40,287 bases of DNA from contig NZ_ABCS01000086.1 of the NCBI RefSeq assembly GCF_000170895.1, positions 1 to 40,287 of the forward strand, given 5' to 3'. Made by a program: the position numbers and the translations under genes. Of this stretch, positions 8,112-16,689 are shown piece by piece; the first letter of the stretch is position 1, and every line of letters starts with the position of its first letter. Source of the stretch: Plesiocystis pacifica SIR-1 (GTDB lineage: Bacteria > Myxococcota_A > Polyangia > Nannocystales > Nannocystaceae). A model generated the notes under the pieces. It was not told the origin of the DNA. It searched no databases and saw nothing but the letters and a program-made list of their open reading frames with translations.

Positions 8112-10298
8112 ATGAAGCCACGCCGCCACCGCCCCTGCTTCGCTCGCGCCTTCGCGTGGACGCTGCTCTCGCTGGTCCTGCTCAGCGCCTGTGTGGGCGA
8201 GCAGCCCCCCAGCCCCAAAGCCCTGCGCGTCGCCGTGTTCCTCGAGCTCGAGGGCTCCAAGGACGAGGACGGTCTCCGGACGCGGAACTTCGACTGGGCC
8301 GTCGAGGCCGTCAACGCGGCCGGGGGCGTCGCTGGCCGCCCGCTGGCCCTCGACTACATCGACGCCGAGGTGCTCGCGGACAGCGGCATGGATCTGCTCG
8401 AGCTCGCCGAGGTGCTCGCCGCAGACTCCGAGCACCTCGCGGTCGTCGCCCCGCCGGGCTCGGAAGCCCTCGAGCGCTTCGCCGAGCCCTTCATCGAGGC
8501 CGGCAAGCCCCTGCTTTCGACGACTTCGACCGCTGACGAGCTGTTCCGGGCCTACGGCGGGCTTGGCGAGATCTGGCGCCTGCGCGAGTCCGACGTGGTC
8601 CAGGCCGAGCTGCTCGCGCGCTTTGCCCACGAGCAGCGAGCCGAGCAGCTCGTCCTGCTGACCAGCCTCGAGCGGTCGACCGCGACTTTCTTCGACTGGT
8701 TTGGCTTCTTCACCGCGGAGCTCGGCTACGCCAGCGAGGCGGTCGAGGTCGTGACCCTCGATGAGGCTTGCGCGCCCGCGGTGGCGACGGCCTTGGCCGC
8801 GGAGCCCGACATGATCCTGCTCGCCGCGAGCTCGGAGCGGGAGCTCGCGTGCGTGGTCGAGGCCATGCCCGCAGCGGGTCAGCGCCCGCGGATCGTGCTC
8901 GCGGATACGGGCATCGACGCCTCGAAGCTGCTCGAGCTCGGGGCCCAGGCGGAGGGCATCGAAGGCTTCAGCGCTGCCGGCGACGAGGCCTTCGAGGCGG
9001 CCTCGAGCGCGCGCTTTCCCGGCGTAGCTCTGGCTGCCCACGGGCCTGGCGAATACGACGCGATCTTGCTGTTGGCGTTCGGCCTCGAGCGCTCGGGGGG
9101 CGTGGGCGGCAAGCCCTTGATTGCCGGCATGCGGGCGGTCGCCGACGCCGATGAGCCGAGCGTTGGGGACTGGAGCGCGGCCGGGGTCGCGGCGACCCTT
9201 GCGGCCATGCGCGAGGGTCGGAGTCCGCAGGTCGTGGGCGCGACGGGGCCGCTGCGCTTCGTGCCCGAGCGCTACATGGATCTGGCCGCCTCGACCCTGA
9301 CCCACTTTCGCATTGAGCGAGGCGCGATGGTCTACGGCGCACGGATCCACACCGGCGACCCGAGCTTGTTGAGCCGCGCGGGCGTGGTCTCCGGACCCCA
9401 GGCCAGCCCCGCGGACGCCGAGGGCTCGACCTGGACGCCCGCTGTGGACAAGAGCGAGACCTGGGCGGTGATCGCCGCGCTGAGCTCGGGGTGGAACAAC
9501 TACCGCCACCAAGCTGACGCTCTGCGTCAGTACTGGCTGCTGCGCGAGGGCGGGGTCGACGACGAGCACATCGTGTTGATCCTCGCCGACGATCTCGCCG
9601 ATGCCCCCGACAACGCCCTGCCTGGCCAGGTCCGAAACCAGCTCGGGGGCCCGGACCTGCGCGCGGGGGCCCAGATCGACTACGGCCTCGAGCTCAGCCC
9701 CGAGCAGCTCGGAGACATCCTCACGGGCACGACCAGCGAGGCCACGCCGACGGTGATCCAGCCGGGGCCGTCGAGCAACATCTATGTCTACCTGGTCGGT
9801 CACGGCGGCGAGCAAGGCATGCCGATCGGCGCGCTCACGGCCGCCGAGGGTCTGGCCGGGGGGGAGACCAGCCTCTCGCCCGGTCTGCTGCGCTCGCGCT
9901 TGTGCTCGCTCTACGCCGGCGAGAGCTATCGCCGCGTCCTGGTCGTCATCGAGAGCTGCTTCGCGGGCGTGTTCGGAGCCGCGGAGTCTGGCGGGATCGA
10001 GCTTGGCTGCGGCTTCGAGGCTGGGGAGGTCCCCCTCGAGGGCGTCTCGATGATCACCGCGGCCGACCCCTTCGAGGTGTCCTACGCCGACGTCCATGAC
10101 CCCGAGGTCCCCGAGTGGATCAGCGACGAGTTCTCGAACAACTTCGCTGAAGAGATCGAGCTGGAGCTCGAGCGCAACCTCGCCGACGTCTACGTCGACA
10201 CCTACCGAGCCACCGTCGGCTCCCACGCCTCGCTCTACAACGCCGCTCACGCCGGGCGCTTGACGACCATCGAGCTCGCGGAGTTCTTCTCGCCCTAG
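8112..10298 (+). CDS. Lipoprotein: periplasmic-binding-protein-like domain fused to a legumain-like (C13) peptidase domain
   Basis: A 728-aa predicted lipoprotein (lipobox LSAC, Cys27). Residues about 40-430 resemble the type I periplasmic-binding fold used by branched-chain amino acid ABC receptors (LRVAVFLELEG, AVEAVNAAGGVAGRPL, VVAPPGSEAL, PLLSTTSTADELF, AEPDMILLAASS). Residues about 450-650 match the clan CD cysteine protease family C13: WNNYRHQADALRQYWLL at 461-477, the same block as in plant and animal legumains; the catalytic His564 in VGHGG after a hydrophobic strand (IYVYLVGHGG); and the catalytic Cys616 in VVIESCFAG. Clan CD enzymes cleave after Asn, Asp or a basic residue. No ABC permease or ATPase gene is next to it, so it is more likely a sensor-protease or processing enzyme at the cell surface than a transporter part. 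Both catalytic residues are intact. Confidence 0.8.
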   Translation: MKPRRHRPCFARAFAWTLLSLVLLSACVGEQPPSPKALRVAVFLELEGSKDEDGLRTRNFDWAVEAVNAAGGVAGRPLALDYIDAEVLADSGMDLLELAEVLAADSEHLAVVAPPGSEALERFAEPFIEAGKPLLSTTSTADELFRAYGGLGEIWRLRESDVVQAELLARFAHEQRAEQLVLLTSLERSTATFFDWFGFFTAELGYASEAVEVVTLDEACAPAVATALAAEPDMILLAASSERELACVVEAMPAAGQRPRIVLADTGIDASKLLELGAQAEGIEGFSAAGDEAFEAASSARFPGVALAAHGPGEYDAILLLAFGLERSGGVGGKPLIAGMRAVADADEPSVGDWSAAGVAATLAAMREGRSPQVVGATGPLRFVPERYMDLAASTLTHFRIERGAMVYGARIHTGDPSLLSRAGVVSGPQASPADAEGSTWTPAVDKSETWAVIAALSSGWNNYRHQADALRQYWLLREGGVDDEHIVLILADDLADAPDNALPGQVRNQLGGPDLRAGAQIDYGLELSPEQLGDILTGTTSEATPTVIQPGPSSNIYVYLVGHGGEQGMPIGALTAAEGLAGGETSLSPGLLRSRLCSLYAGESYRRVLVVIESCFAGVFGAAESGGIELGCGFEAGEVPLEGVSMITAADPFEVSYADVHDPEVPEWISDEFSNNFAEEIELELERNLADVYVDTYRATVGSHASLYNAAHAGRLTTIELAEFFSP

Positions 10299-10311
10299 CC
10301 CGTCAACAAAA

Positions 10312-10340
10312 GACGGCGCACGTGGTGAACGTGCGCCGTC
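10312..10340 (-). terminator. Terminator stem-loop between convergent genes
   Basis: A perfect 12-bp stem (GACGGCGCACGT paired with ACGTGCGCCGTC) with a 5-base loop lies between the stop of the binding-protein/protease fusion and the 3' end of the serine protease gene. Read on the minus strand it is followed by TTTTGTTG, a good intrinsic terminator tail for the serine protease gene. On the plus strand no T run follows, though the stem may still serve both genes. Confidence 0.75.
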
Positions 10341-10368
10341 CTTGGCGTAGAGGGCCCGGGGCCCCGGC

Positions 10369-11856
10369 TCAGCGGCGGCGGCGAAGCGCGAGCAGTCCGA
10401 TCAGGCCCAGGCCGGCCCACAGCGGCGCGCTCGGCTCGTCGCCGTCCGTCGAGCAGGCGCAGCCCGAGTCGACGGGGGCGACGGGCTCGAAGCCCGCGTC
10501 GCCTTCGGTGTCGCCGACCTCGTCGGCGTTGCCGTCGTCCTCTTCGCCCTCGTCGTCGCTGTCTCCGGCGGCGCTGTCGAGCACGGTGAAGGTCACCTCG
10601 GAGGTGGCGCTGTTGCCCCAAAAGTCGATGGCCGTGGCCGTCAGGGTGTAGGTGCCGTCGGGGAAGGAGGCGCCGTCCCACACGGCCGGGCTCTCGATGT
10701 AGGTCTGGGCCAGGGGCTCACCGTCGAGGGCGAGGCTGATCTCCTCGAGGGGCAGCCCGCCCGCGTCCTCGGCCACGACGGTGATGTCGAAGCTCGCCGG
10801 CTCCATCTCGAACACCTGCCCGTCCGAGGGGACCTGGATCTGGATCAGCGGCGGGGCGTCCTCGAAGTCGGTCTCGTAGAAGCTCGAGCCGCAGGTGCTG
10901 GACCAGTCGAGGGCCGTGGTGTCCTCGCACCAGGTGTACCAGGAGCCGCCGGTCAGGGCCGGCTGGGAGTTGGAGAAGTTGCCGCAGTAGTGGTTGGGGT
11001 TCCAGTTGCCGTTGAGGTCGTGGCAGGGCGTCACGTCGATGCCCGAGTCGGTCTCGATCCACTTGACGGCCTCGACGGCGCTCGAGTGCGTGCCGGGGTT
11101 GTCGTTGCAGGTGCTGCCGCTCTTGGTCGAGGCGATGCCGAAGTTGTGCCAGGTGCCGTCGTCGTAGCGGATGAAGGCCGGGCCGCCCGAGTCGCCGGAG
11201 CAGATCGAGGGGTTGGTCCCGCTGCCCACGTCGAACTTGTAGGTCTCGAGGTTGTACATGTTGGTGAAGGCCCAGCGCTTGCGCCCCGCGCCGTCCTCAC
11301 CGTCGTTGTTGCCGAAGCCGACGACCGCGATCTCGGCCCCGTTGTAGCGGTACTGGTCGACCTCGCAGCCAAAGCCCACGGGGGTGAAGGGCACCTCGTG
11401 CATCTCCTCTTCGAGCACGCAGTAGGCCCAGTCGAACTCCTGGTAGGTGCCCTGGGTCTGGTATTGGGGCGAGGCCTTGCAGTACTCGACGGCGCGGTTG
11501 TTGCCGGCGTTGAAGCTGTCGCCGAAGCGGATGGTCTTCTCCTCGGTCCCGCAGTGGGCCGCGTACATGATGACGCCGGGGTGGATCAGGGTGCCGGTGC
11601 AGATGTTCCCGGCGCCGCTGACCAGCACCACCGAGGGCCAGGCGCAGGGTTCGGTCTCGTAGCCGCCCCAGACCTCGGTCGACTCCTCGAGGCCCTCGGC
11701 CTCGACCTCGAGCATCGCCATGGGGATGGCGGGTTCACTAGGCTCGTTCGGCTCGTTCGCCTCAGCCGTCGCGGGGGTCCCGAGGACGGCGAGGAACGGT
11801 AGGAAAGCGAGGCTGGCAAGGCTCAGAGTGCGCGTGGACGTCTTCAGCAATGTCAT
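10369..11856 (-). CDS. Secreted trypsin-like serine protease with MYXO-CTERM-like tail
   Basis: A 495-aa exported S1-family protease. A signal peptide (LSLASLAFLPFLAVLGTPATA) is followed by the protease domain with the full triad: His101 (AAHC), Asp142 (FDWAYC) and Ser223 (GDSGGP). Residues about 350-440 look like an Ig-like/cadherin-type beta domain (IQVPSDGQVFEMEPASFDI, PDGTYTLTATAIDFWGNSA). An acidic linker and a terminal segment follow: GCACSTDGDE, a hydrophobic helix, then RRRR. That Cys/helix/Arg-cluster pattern is the MYXO-CTERM sorting signal, thought to be processed by a dedicated myxobacterial protease for surface anchoring. Starts at 11874 and 11871 are possible; 11856 has AGGG just upstream and the better signal peptide. 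Confidence 0.9.
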   Translation of the reverse strand: MTLLKTSTRTLSLASLAFLPFLAVLGTPATAEANEPNEPSEPAIPMAMLEVEAEGLEESTEVWGGYETEPCAWPSVVLVSGAGNICTGTLIHPGVIMYAAHCGTEEKTIRFGDSFNAGNNRAVEYCKASPQYQTQGTYQEFDWAYCVLEEEMHEVPFTPVGFGCEVDQYRYNGAEIAVVGFGNNDGEDGAGRKRWAFTNMYNLETYKFDVGSGTNPSICSGDSGGPAFIRYDDGTWHNFGIASTKSGSTCNDNPGTHSSAVEAVKWIETDSGIDVTPCHDLNGNWNPNHYCGNFSNSQPALTGGSWYTWCEDTTALDWSSTCGSSFYETDFEDAPPLIQIQVPSDGQVFEMEPASFDITVVAEDAGGLPLEEISLALDGEPLAQTYIESPAVWDGASFPDGTYTLTATAIDFWGNSATSEVTFTVLDSAAGDSDDEGEEDDGNADEVGDTEGDAGFEPVAPVDSGCACSTDGDEPSAPLWAGLGLIGLLALRRRR

Positions 11857-11898
11857 GATCCCTGCCGGCATCATCGGTGATCTACGGGCAAAGCTCAA

Positions 11899-11920
11899 AA
11901 CTCGAAATGGCCGTCGAGTT
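11899..11920. promoter_or_regulatory. Inverted repeat in the divergent protease/cupin spacer
   Basis: AACTCGA and TCGAGTT flank an 8-base spacer in the non-coding stretch between the serine protease start (11856, minus) and the cupin lipoprotein start (12015, plus). The geometry suits a dimeric regulator, but seven-base arms are short and no promoter elements could be matched around it. Confidence 0.25.
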
Positions 11921-12014
11921 GGGCGGGGTTTGGCTTGCGTATTTTTCGCTGAGCAAAAGGGTGCGCGAGCGCCGTGAAACGAGGGCCGATGGTGGCGCTT
12001 GTTAGGATTGCTCC

Positions 12015-12527
12015 ATGCGCTCTTCCTTTCTGACCTCCATGGGCATGTTTGTCCTTGGCGCATGTGCAACGGTCGCGGTTCAGAGCTCGGCCGCGACGAC
12101 CACGAGCGAGGCTGGTGAGCAGGCGGGCGAGGCTGCTCCCACCGCCGCCGCGCCGGTCGAGGCCTCTCTTGCCGGCGTCCGCGCGCTCGGCGATGCGCCC
12201 CAGGCCGTCGCGCCCAACGGCAAGGCGACGGTCACCCACCTCGCCATGGGCGACAACGCCTACCTCGGGCTGCTGCGCATGGACGGCGGCGGGGCCGTGC
12301 CCGTGCACCGCGACGAGACCGAGGAGTACATCCACGTGCTCGAGGGCGGCGGCGTGATCACCATCGACGGACAGCAGCACGAGGTCGGCGGGGGGGCGAC
12401 GATCTACATGCCCGCAGGGGCCGAGGTCAGCTACCAAAACGGCGACGCCGAGATGGTGGCGATCCAGGTGTTCGCAGGGCCGGGTCCTTCGGCGAAGTAC
12501 TCGAAGTGGGCCGCGCCGAGCGAGTGA
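12015..12527 (+). CDS. Cupin-domain lipoprotein
   Basis: A 170-aa exported protein. The short signal peptide ends in a lipobox with Cys17 (VLGAC), followed by an Ala/Thr/Glu-rich linker to about residue 60. A single conserved-barrel cupin domain spans about 68-160: VPVHRDETEEYIHVLEGGG is the first cupin motif with its metal-binding His and Glu, and GGGATIYMPAGAEVSYQN the second, although the usual His of motif 2 is replaced here by the Glu/Val/Ser region. It may bind a metal or small ligand at the envelope; the substrate is unknown. AGGA ten bases upstream supports the ATG at 12015. It diverges from the serine protease gene and converges on the Rpn-like gene. Confidence 0.85.
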   Translation: MRSSFLTSMGMFVLGACATVAVQSSAATTTSEAGEQAGEAAPTAAAPVEASLAGVRALGDAPQAVAPNGKATVTHLAMGDNAYLGLLRMDGGGAVPVHRDETEEYIHVLEGGGVITIDGQQHEVGGGATIYMPAGAEVSYQNGDAEMVAIQVFAGPGPSAKYSKWAAPSE

Positions 12528-12570
12528 CTCCCGACCGGTCGAGATCGCTCGAGTCTTGGACGAACTCCAA

Positions 12571-13575
12571 CTAACGAAGCGGGGAGTGCTCGAACAAGGC
12601 CGCAGCGTGCGTGACCGAGCGCGCAAGCTCGGCCCACCGCTCGAGCGCCTCGATTCGCATCTCGGCGTCGACGCGAGCGCGCTCAGTCTCTGACAAGGGG
12701 ATCCCCCGAACCTCCAAGAGCGCGAACACCATCGTCTTCAGTACATGGCGGCGGCCTTCCTCTCGGCCCTTTGCTCGACCTTTCTCGAGCCCCTTCTCGA
12801 GCCCCTCCTCCAGGCCAAGGTGATAGGTCCCGCTCCGACGCTCGATGTCCAGGAGACGGTCGTCGTCGGGGGCGAACGGAAATTCTTTGATCAGCGTGAG
12901 GCGCATGCTCTTGTCTACCGCGGCCAAGATCGTGGTCGCGTCACGCATGCGCCGCTTCGCGGGCAACCGCGACACGACCTCGAGGCCCCAACGAGCGGCG
13001 CCGATATCACCCTGGCAGGCGTGCAAGGCTGCTCCCAGCACGGCTGCGCTCGGCTTCGCTAACGCTTTGGCCATGTCGTAGCGCGCTGGCACCCGGCTCG
13101 CGTCGAGCACGATCACCTCGAAGCGCGGCGGCCCAGTCTCCCTCCAAGCGGCCAGCTGACGGGACACCGAGGCGTCGAAGGACACGACCACGACCCAGGT
13201 TTCGCGCTCGTGCTCGTCGGCCAAGGCAGCTTGATAGTGGGGAATTCGCCAGCGCTTTTGCTTGTTCGTGCGGCTTTGGACCTCGACGGTGAGGACCAGG
13301 CCCGCGCCACGCTCTCCGTCTCGCTGCCGGTCAGCGACCAATACGAGATCGGGCAAGAGCTGTCGCCGCGCCAGATCGACGTCGAAGACGTCGAGCGCCG
13401 CTTGTCGGTCGAGGGGCTCCCCGAGGCCGGAAGGGGGCTCGACTCGAGCGAGTCGAAAGGCCATCCATGGGTCGTCCCGAAAGAGCGCGAGGACCCCTTG
13501 ATGAAGTGCACCAGGCATCGCTTCCTCTTCGGCCCCGGCGCTCGTGCCTTGCAGCGCGGTGAGCTCTGCAAGCAA
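12571..13575 (-). CDS. Rpn/YhgA-like PD-(D/E)XK family protein with C-terminal GLEEGLEKG repeats
   Basis: A 334-aa cytoplasmic protein resembling the Rpn (recombination-promoting nuclease)/YhgA and DUF4351-type families. The nuclease-like core is in the first 160 residues: LLPDLVLVADR supplies the Asp and VLTVEVQSRTNKQKRW the E-x-Q that replaces E-x-K, followed by IPHYQAAL. The C-terminal third carries the glycine-periodic helix typical of these proteins (GLEEGLEKGLEKGRAKGREE, about 255-275), then a basic helical end. Relatives nick DNA or are multicopy orphans linked to selfish elements. No transposase, terminal repeat or partner gene is visible nearby. The ATG or a GTG near 13575 is an upper limit; MPGALHQG is another plausible start. 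Confidence 0.65.
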   Translation of the reverse strand: MLAELTALQGTSAGAEEEAMPGALHQGVLALFRDDPWMAFRLARVEPPSGLGEPLDRQAALDVFDVDLARRQLLPDLVLVADRQRDGERGAGLVLTVEVQSRTNKQKRWRIPHYQAALADEHERETWVVVVSFDASVSRQLAAWRETGPPRFEVIVLDASRVPARYDMAKALAKPSAAVLGAALHACQGDIGAARWGLEVVSRLPAKRRMRDATTILAAVDKSMRLTLIKEFPFAPDDDRLLDIERRSGTYHLGLEEGLEKGLEKGRAKGREEGRRHVLKTMVFALLEVRGIPLSETERARVDAEMRIEALERWAELARSVTHAAALFEHSPLR

Positions 13576-13609
13576 GGAGGTGGCCCGTAGCCTGGCCGCG
13601 GGAGCCTGG

Positions 13610-15022
13610 CTAGCGATCCTTGGCCGTCATCCCGTCGGGCAGCCCGTCGAGGTACTTCGCGCCGCGCAGCAGCCACACCCCGCCGAGGAATACGGGGATC
13701 GCCGAGAGCATGATCCCGAGGCTCAGCCCGGCCCCTGCCGCGTTCTCGCCGATGCCCGCGGCGACCAGGGCCGGGCCCGTGGAGTCCGAGAGCAGACCGA
13801 CGAGGTAGGGCGAGGCCGCGTCGCCGAAGGTGTGGATGAACAGCACGTTGAGGGCCATGGCGCTGGCCCGCACGTTGCTCGGCACGCCGCCGACGACCGC
13901 GGCGTTGATCGGGCCGGTGTTGAGGAACATGAAGAACTCGGCGGCGAAGATCAGGATCAGCACCAGGATCGGCGCGCCGAACACGGGGACGAGGGCGAGG
14001 GCCGGGCCGGCGAACACCAGGCCCCAGCCGCTGACCTTGAGGTAGCCGCCCGCGCCCTTGGCGTAGGCCCGGTCGCCGAGGAAGCCGCCGAGCAAGGTCG
14101 CGATCAGGCCAGCGACGACGGTAACTCCGCCGAACACGGTCCCCGCCGCGCCCTCGTCGTAGCCGTGCACGCGGATCAGGAAGGTCGGCCCCCAAAACGC
14201 GAGCGCGCCCATGGTGAAGGTCAGCAAGGTCATGCCCGCCGTCGCGTAGCGCCACGCGGGGCTGGCGAACAGGCGCTTGACGGCCTGCTTGGGGCCGAGC
14301 TGGCTCGCGGCCTCGGCCTTGGACTCGGGGGTGTCCATGGCCCCGCGCACGGGCTCGCGCATGACCGCGGCCGCGATCGCGAAGATCAGCCCGGGGATGC
14401 CGGCGATCCAAAAGGCGAGGCGCCAGCCCGGGGCCGGGAAGGCGTCGAGGCGCAGGAACTCGAACAAGCCGGGGCCGAACCACTCGGTGGCGTTGGCGGA
14501 GATGGCCCCGCCGAGCATGAAGCCGATGGCCGAGCCCATGGGGATGGCCAGGTAGAAGTAGGCCAGCTTGCGCCCGCGCTCCTTGGGCGAGAACACGTCG
14601 GAGATCATCGCGGGGGCCGCGGCGGCGTAGCCGGCCTCGCCGATGCCGACCAGGGCGCGCATGGCGAGCATGGACTCGTAGTCCTCGACGTAGGCGTTGC
14701 CCACGGTCGCCAGGCTCCACAGCGCGACGGCGCCAGCGACGAAGTACTTGCGGATGCTGCGGTCGCTGAGGAAGCCGATGAAGGGCGACGCGACGGTGTA
14801 GACGACCATGAACATCACCGCGAGCAGGCCGGCCTGGGCGTCGCTCAGGACGAACTCGGAGCTGATGCTGTCGACGACCGAGGACAGGACGTAGCGATCG
14901 ATGAAGTTGAGGAAGTTGATCGCGGTGAGGATCAGCAGGGTTCCCCACGCCTGCGCGCGGCTGACCTCGGAGGATGGGGGGGTCACCGCGACATGGTACG
15001 GGGTGGGGGGGCGAGCCGGCAT
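13610..15022 (-). CDS. Major facilitator superfamily transporter, spinster-like
   Basis: A 470-aa inner-membrane transporter with about 12 hydrophobic helices. The N-terminal half carries NFIDRYVLSSVVDSI, DAQAGLLAVMFMVVYTVASP, then the loop 2-3 motif GFLSDRSIRKY and helix 4-5 RALVGIGEAGYAAAAPAMIS with FSPKERGRKLAYFYL, all typical of the Spns/spinster branch of MFS. A cytoplasmic loop with MDTPESKAEAASQLGP separates the halves. Animal members move sphingolipids or lysophospholipids; the bacterial substrate is unknown. The start at 15022 is used, with a GTG at 14986 as an alternative. It diverges from the metallopeptidase lipoprotein gene with fewer than 40 bases between start codons. Confidence 0.9.
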   Translation of the reverse strand: MPARPPTPYHVAVTPPSSEVSRAQAWGTLLILTAINFLNFIDRYVLSSVVDSISSEFVLSDAQAGLLAVMFMVVYTVASPFIGFLSDRSIRKYFVAGAVALWSLATVGNAYVEDYESMLAMRALVGIGEAGYAAAAPAMISDVFSPKERGRKLAYFYLAIPMGSAIGFMLGGAISANATEWFGPGLFEFLRLDAFPAPGWRLAFWIAGIPGLIFAIAAAVMREPVRGAMDTPESKAEAASQLGPKQAVKRLFASPAWRYATAGMTLLTFTMGALAFWGPTFLIRVHGYDEGAAGTVFGGVTVVAGLIATLLGGFLGDRAYAKGAGGYLKVSGWGLVFAGPALALVPVFGAPILVLILIFAAEFFMFLNTGPINAAVVGGVPSNVRASAMALNVLFIHTFGDAASPYLVGLLSDSTGPALVAAGIGENAAGAGLSLGIMLSAIPVFLGGVWLLRGAKYLDGLPDGMTAKDR

Positions 15023-15060
15023 CCAGAGACTGCTAGCCTGAAGTCGTGCAAGCTCGGCGG

Positions 15061-16689
15061 ATGGCTCCTCGGAGCGTCGTGTTGTGTTCGGTGCTCGCTG
15101 GGTCGGCCTCGCCCTTGGCGGGAGGGTGCGTGAACGGCCCGACGCACTCGCCGAGGCGAGCGCTGGAGACCTTCGCCCTCGAGGGCGAAGCCTCGGGCCC
15201 AGGTCAGCGGTGGCGCTACACCGTCGCCGTCGACGAGGCCCTGACCGAGCTCGAGCTCGGCCTGTGCATCGACGGGCCCCGGCCCAAGCGGCTCGCGGCC
15301 GAGCCCGGCTCCATGCCCTTCCTGCGCTCGGCCCGGGTCCGGGGCGGCCCGGAGCTCGCCCGCGAGCGCGGGGGCTTGGTCGTCGAGACCCTCGGCGAGG
15401 CCGGCTGCGTCGACCTGGTCATCGACCTCGAGGGGCTCACCAACTCCTCGGCCCGCGACAAGCTGCGCCGGGGCAACGGCGTGATGGCGGCGCCGCGGAG
15501 CTGGCTGTGGCATCCGGCGAAGGTCCCCGCGGGGGTCGACGCCACCGTCGAGTTCGAGCTGCCCGAGGGCATCCACGCCGCCGCGCCCTGGCCGGCGATC
15601 GACCCCGCCGAGGGCCCCGAGGGCGCCCGGGTGCTCAGCGGCAGCGCGTTCCGCTGGGACGCGTGGGTGGCCTTCACCCGCTCCGAGCCCCTGCGCTTTC
15701 GCGCGGCCGACTGCGCGTTCGAGGTCGCGGTGCTCGGCGACAGCCGCGACGGCCTCGCGGGGGACTTTGCGACCCTCGACGAGTCGGACCTGCAGGACTG
15801 GATCACCGTCGCCGCGGAGACCTCCGCGACCCTCTATGGCCGCTTCCCTCGGGACCACGTCGCCGTGGTCGCGCTCCCCTGGTCCGCCTGGGGCGACTCC
15901 CCGGTCTACTTCGGCATGGCCCGGCGAGGTGGCGGGGCCTCGGCCATGCTCATGGTCAACGTCGAGGCCGAGGCCGAAAGGCTCGTGGGCGAGTGGGTCG
16001 CGGTCCACGAGTTCCTCCACTTCGGCATGCCGCTCATCGGCGACCCGTGGATGTCCGAGGGCTTCGTCACCTATTACACGGAGATCCTGCGCGCGCGCCT
16101 GGGCGTGATGGGCTCGCCGGAGCACTGGGACCAGCCCGAGGAGCAGGCGCGCCGGGCCCTGAAGAACATCGCCTCGGGCTTTCGCAGCGCCCGTCGGAGC
16201 TCGCGGACGTTGCTGGAGTCGAGCGACAACATGCGCCGCTACGGCGGCTACAACCGGGTCTACTGGGGCGGGGCCGCGGTCGCCTACGACCTCGACATGC
16301 AGCTGCGCGAGGCCTCGGGGGGTCGCCACTCCCTCGACGAGCTGATGCGCGCCCAGGTCCGGCTGGTCCCCGAAGAGCGCCATACGCGAGCGAGCGCGCT
16401 CTTCGAGGGCTTCGAGGGCCAGGTCCAGGGCTGGCACGCGGCTGGTGAACTCGATCGTGAGATCTCACCGCTCGAGATCATGGCCGCCCACGAGCGCGCT
16501 CGGAGCATCCCCGCGCGACTGCGCGAGCTCGAGGGTCTGGCTGTCCGTGTGGACGGGAAAGAGGTCCATCTCGACTCTTCTCCCCTCGTCGAAGTGACAA
16601 CTCGGGACAATCTGTTTGCGAACGGTGGCTTCGTTAGGACCCGACCAAAAGAAAATCTCGGGCCTCAGCTCACCCAGAAGTCCGAGTAG
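15061..16689 (+). CDS. Zinc metallopeptidase-like lipoprotein (gluzincin, M61/M1-like)
   Basis: A 542-aa predicted lipoprotein with Cys23 in LAGGC. The N-terminal 200 residues are a beta-rich domain like that preceding the catalytic unit in M61 glycyl aminopeptidases. The catalytic motif HEFLH is at 316-320, followed by the third zinc ligand candidate Glu333 in WMSEGFVTYYTEIL. The gap between HEXXH and this Glu is 12 residues, shorter than the roughly 18 of M1/M61 enzymes, while the WMSEGF block itself is standard. A GTG start at 15046 is also possible. The likely role is a cell-surface amino- or oligopeptidase. It precedes the RiPP precursor gene on the same strand by 229 bases; a functional link (leader removal, for instance) is only speculation. 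Confidence 0.75.
   Translation: MAPRSVVLCSVLAGSASPLAGGCVNGPTHSPRRALETFALEGEASGPGQRWRYTVAVDEALTELELGLCIDGPRPKRLAAEPGSMPFLRSARVRGGPELARERGGLVVETLGEAGCVDLVIDLEGLTNSSARDKLRRGNGVMAAPRSWLWHPAKVPAGVDATVEFELPEGIHAAAPWPAIDPAEGPEGARVLSGSAFRWDAWVAFTRSEPLRFRAADCAFEVAVLGDSRDGLAGDFATLDESDLQDWITVAAETSATLYGRFPRDHVAVVALPWSAWGDSPVYFGMARRGGGASAMLMVNVEAEAERLVGEWVAVHEFLHFGMPLIGDPWMSEGFVTYYTEILRARLGVMGSPEHWDQPEEQARRALKNIASGFRSARRSSRTLLESSDNMRRYGGYNRVYWGGAAVAYDLDMQLREASGGRHSLDELMRAQVRLVPEERHTRASALFEGFEGQVQGWHAAGELDREISPLEIMAAHERARSIPARLRELEGLAVRVDGKEVHLDSSPLVEVTTRDNLFANGGFVRTRPKENLGPQLTQKSE

Noticed and set aside
7962..10250. A 762-codon minus-strand open frame opposite the binding-protein/protease fusion
   Set aside because: Long antisense frames are expected at this GC content. 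The plus strand has the lipobox and catalytic motifs; the antisense product is a Gly/Arg/Val-rich shadow.
8112..10298. ABC transporter substrate-binding component
   Set aside because: No permease or ATPase genes adjoin it and the C-terminal half is a protease-like domain, so a plain transporter role is unlikely.
12530..12556. Terminator between the cupin gene and the Rpn-like gene
   Set aside because: Only a five-base TCGAG/CTCGA stem with small flanking pairings and no T run.
13113..14948. A 611-codon minus-strand frame overlapping the MFS transporter
   Set aside because: Arg/Pro-rich, out of frame with the transporter, whose membrane helices and motifs are clear.
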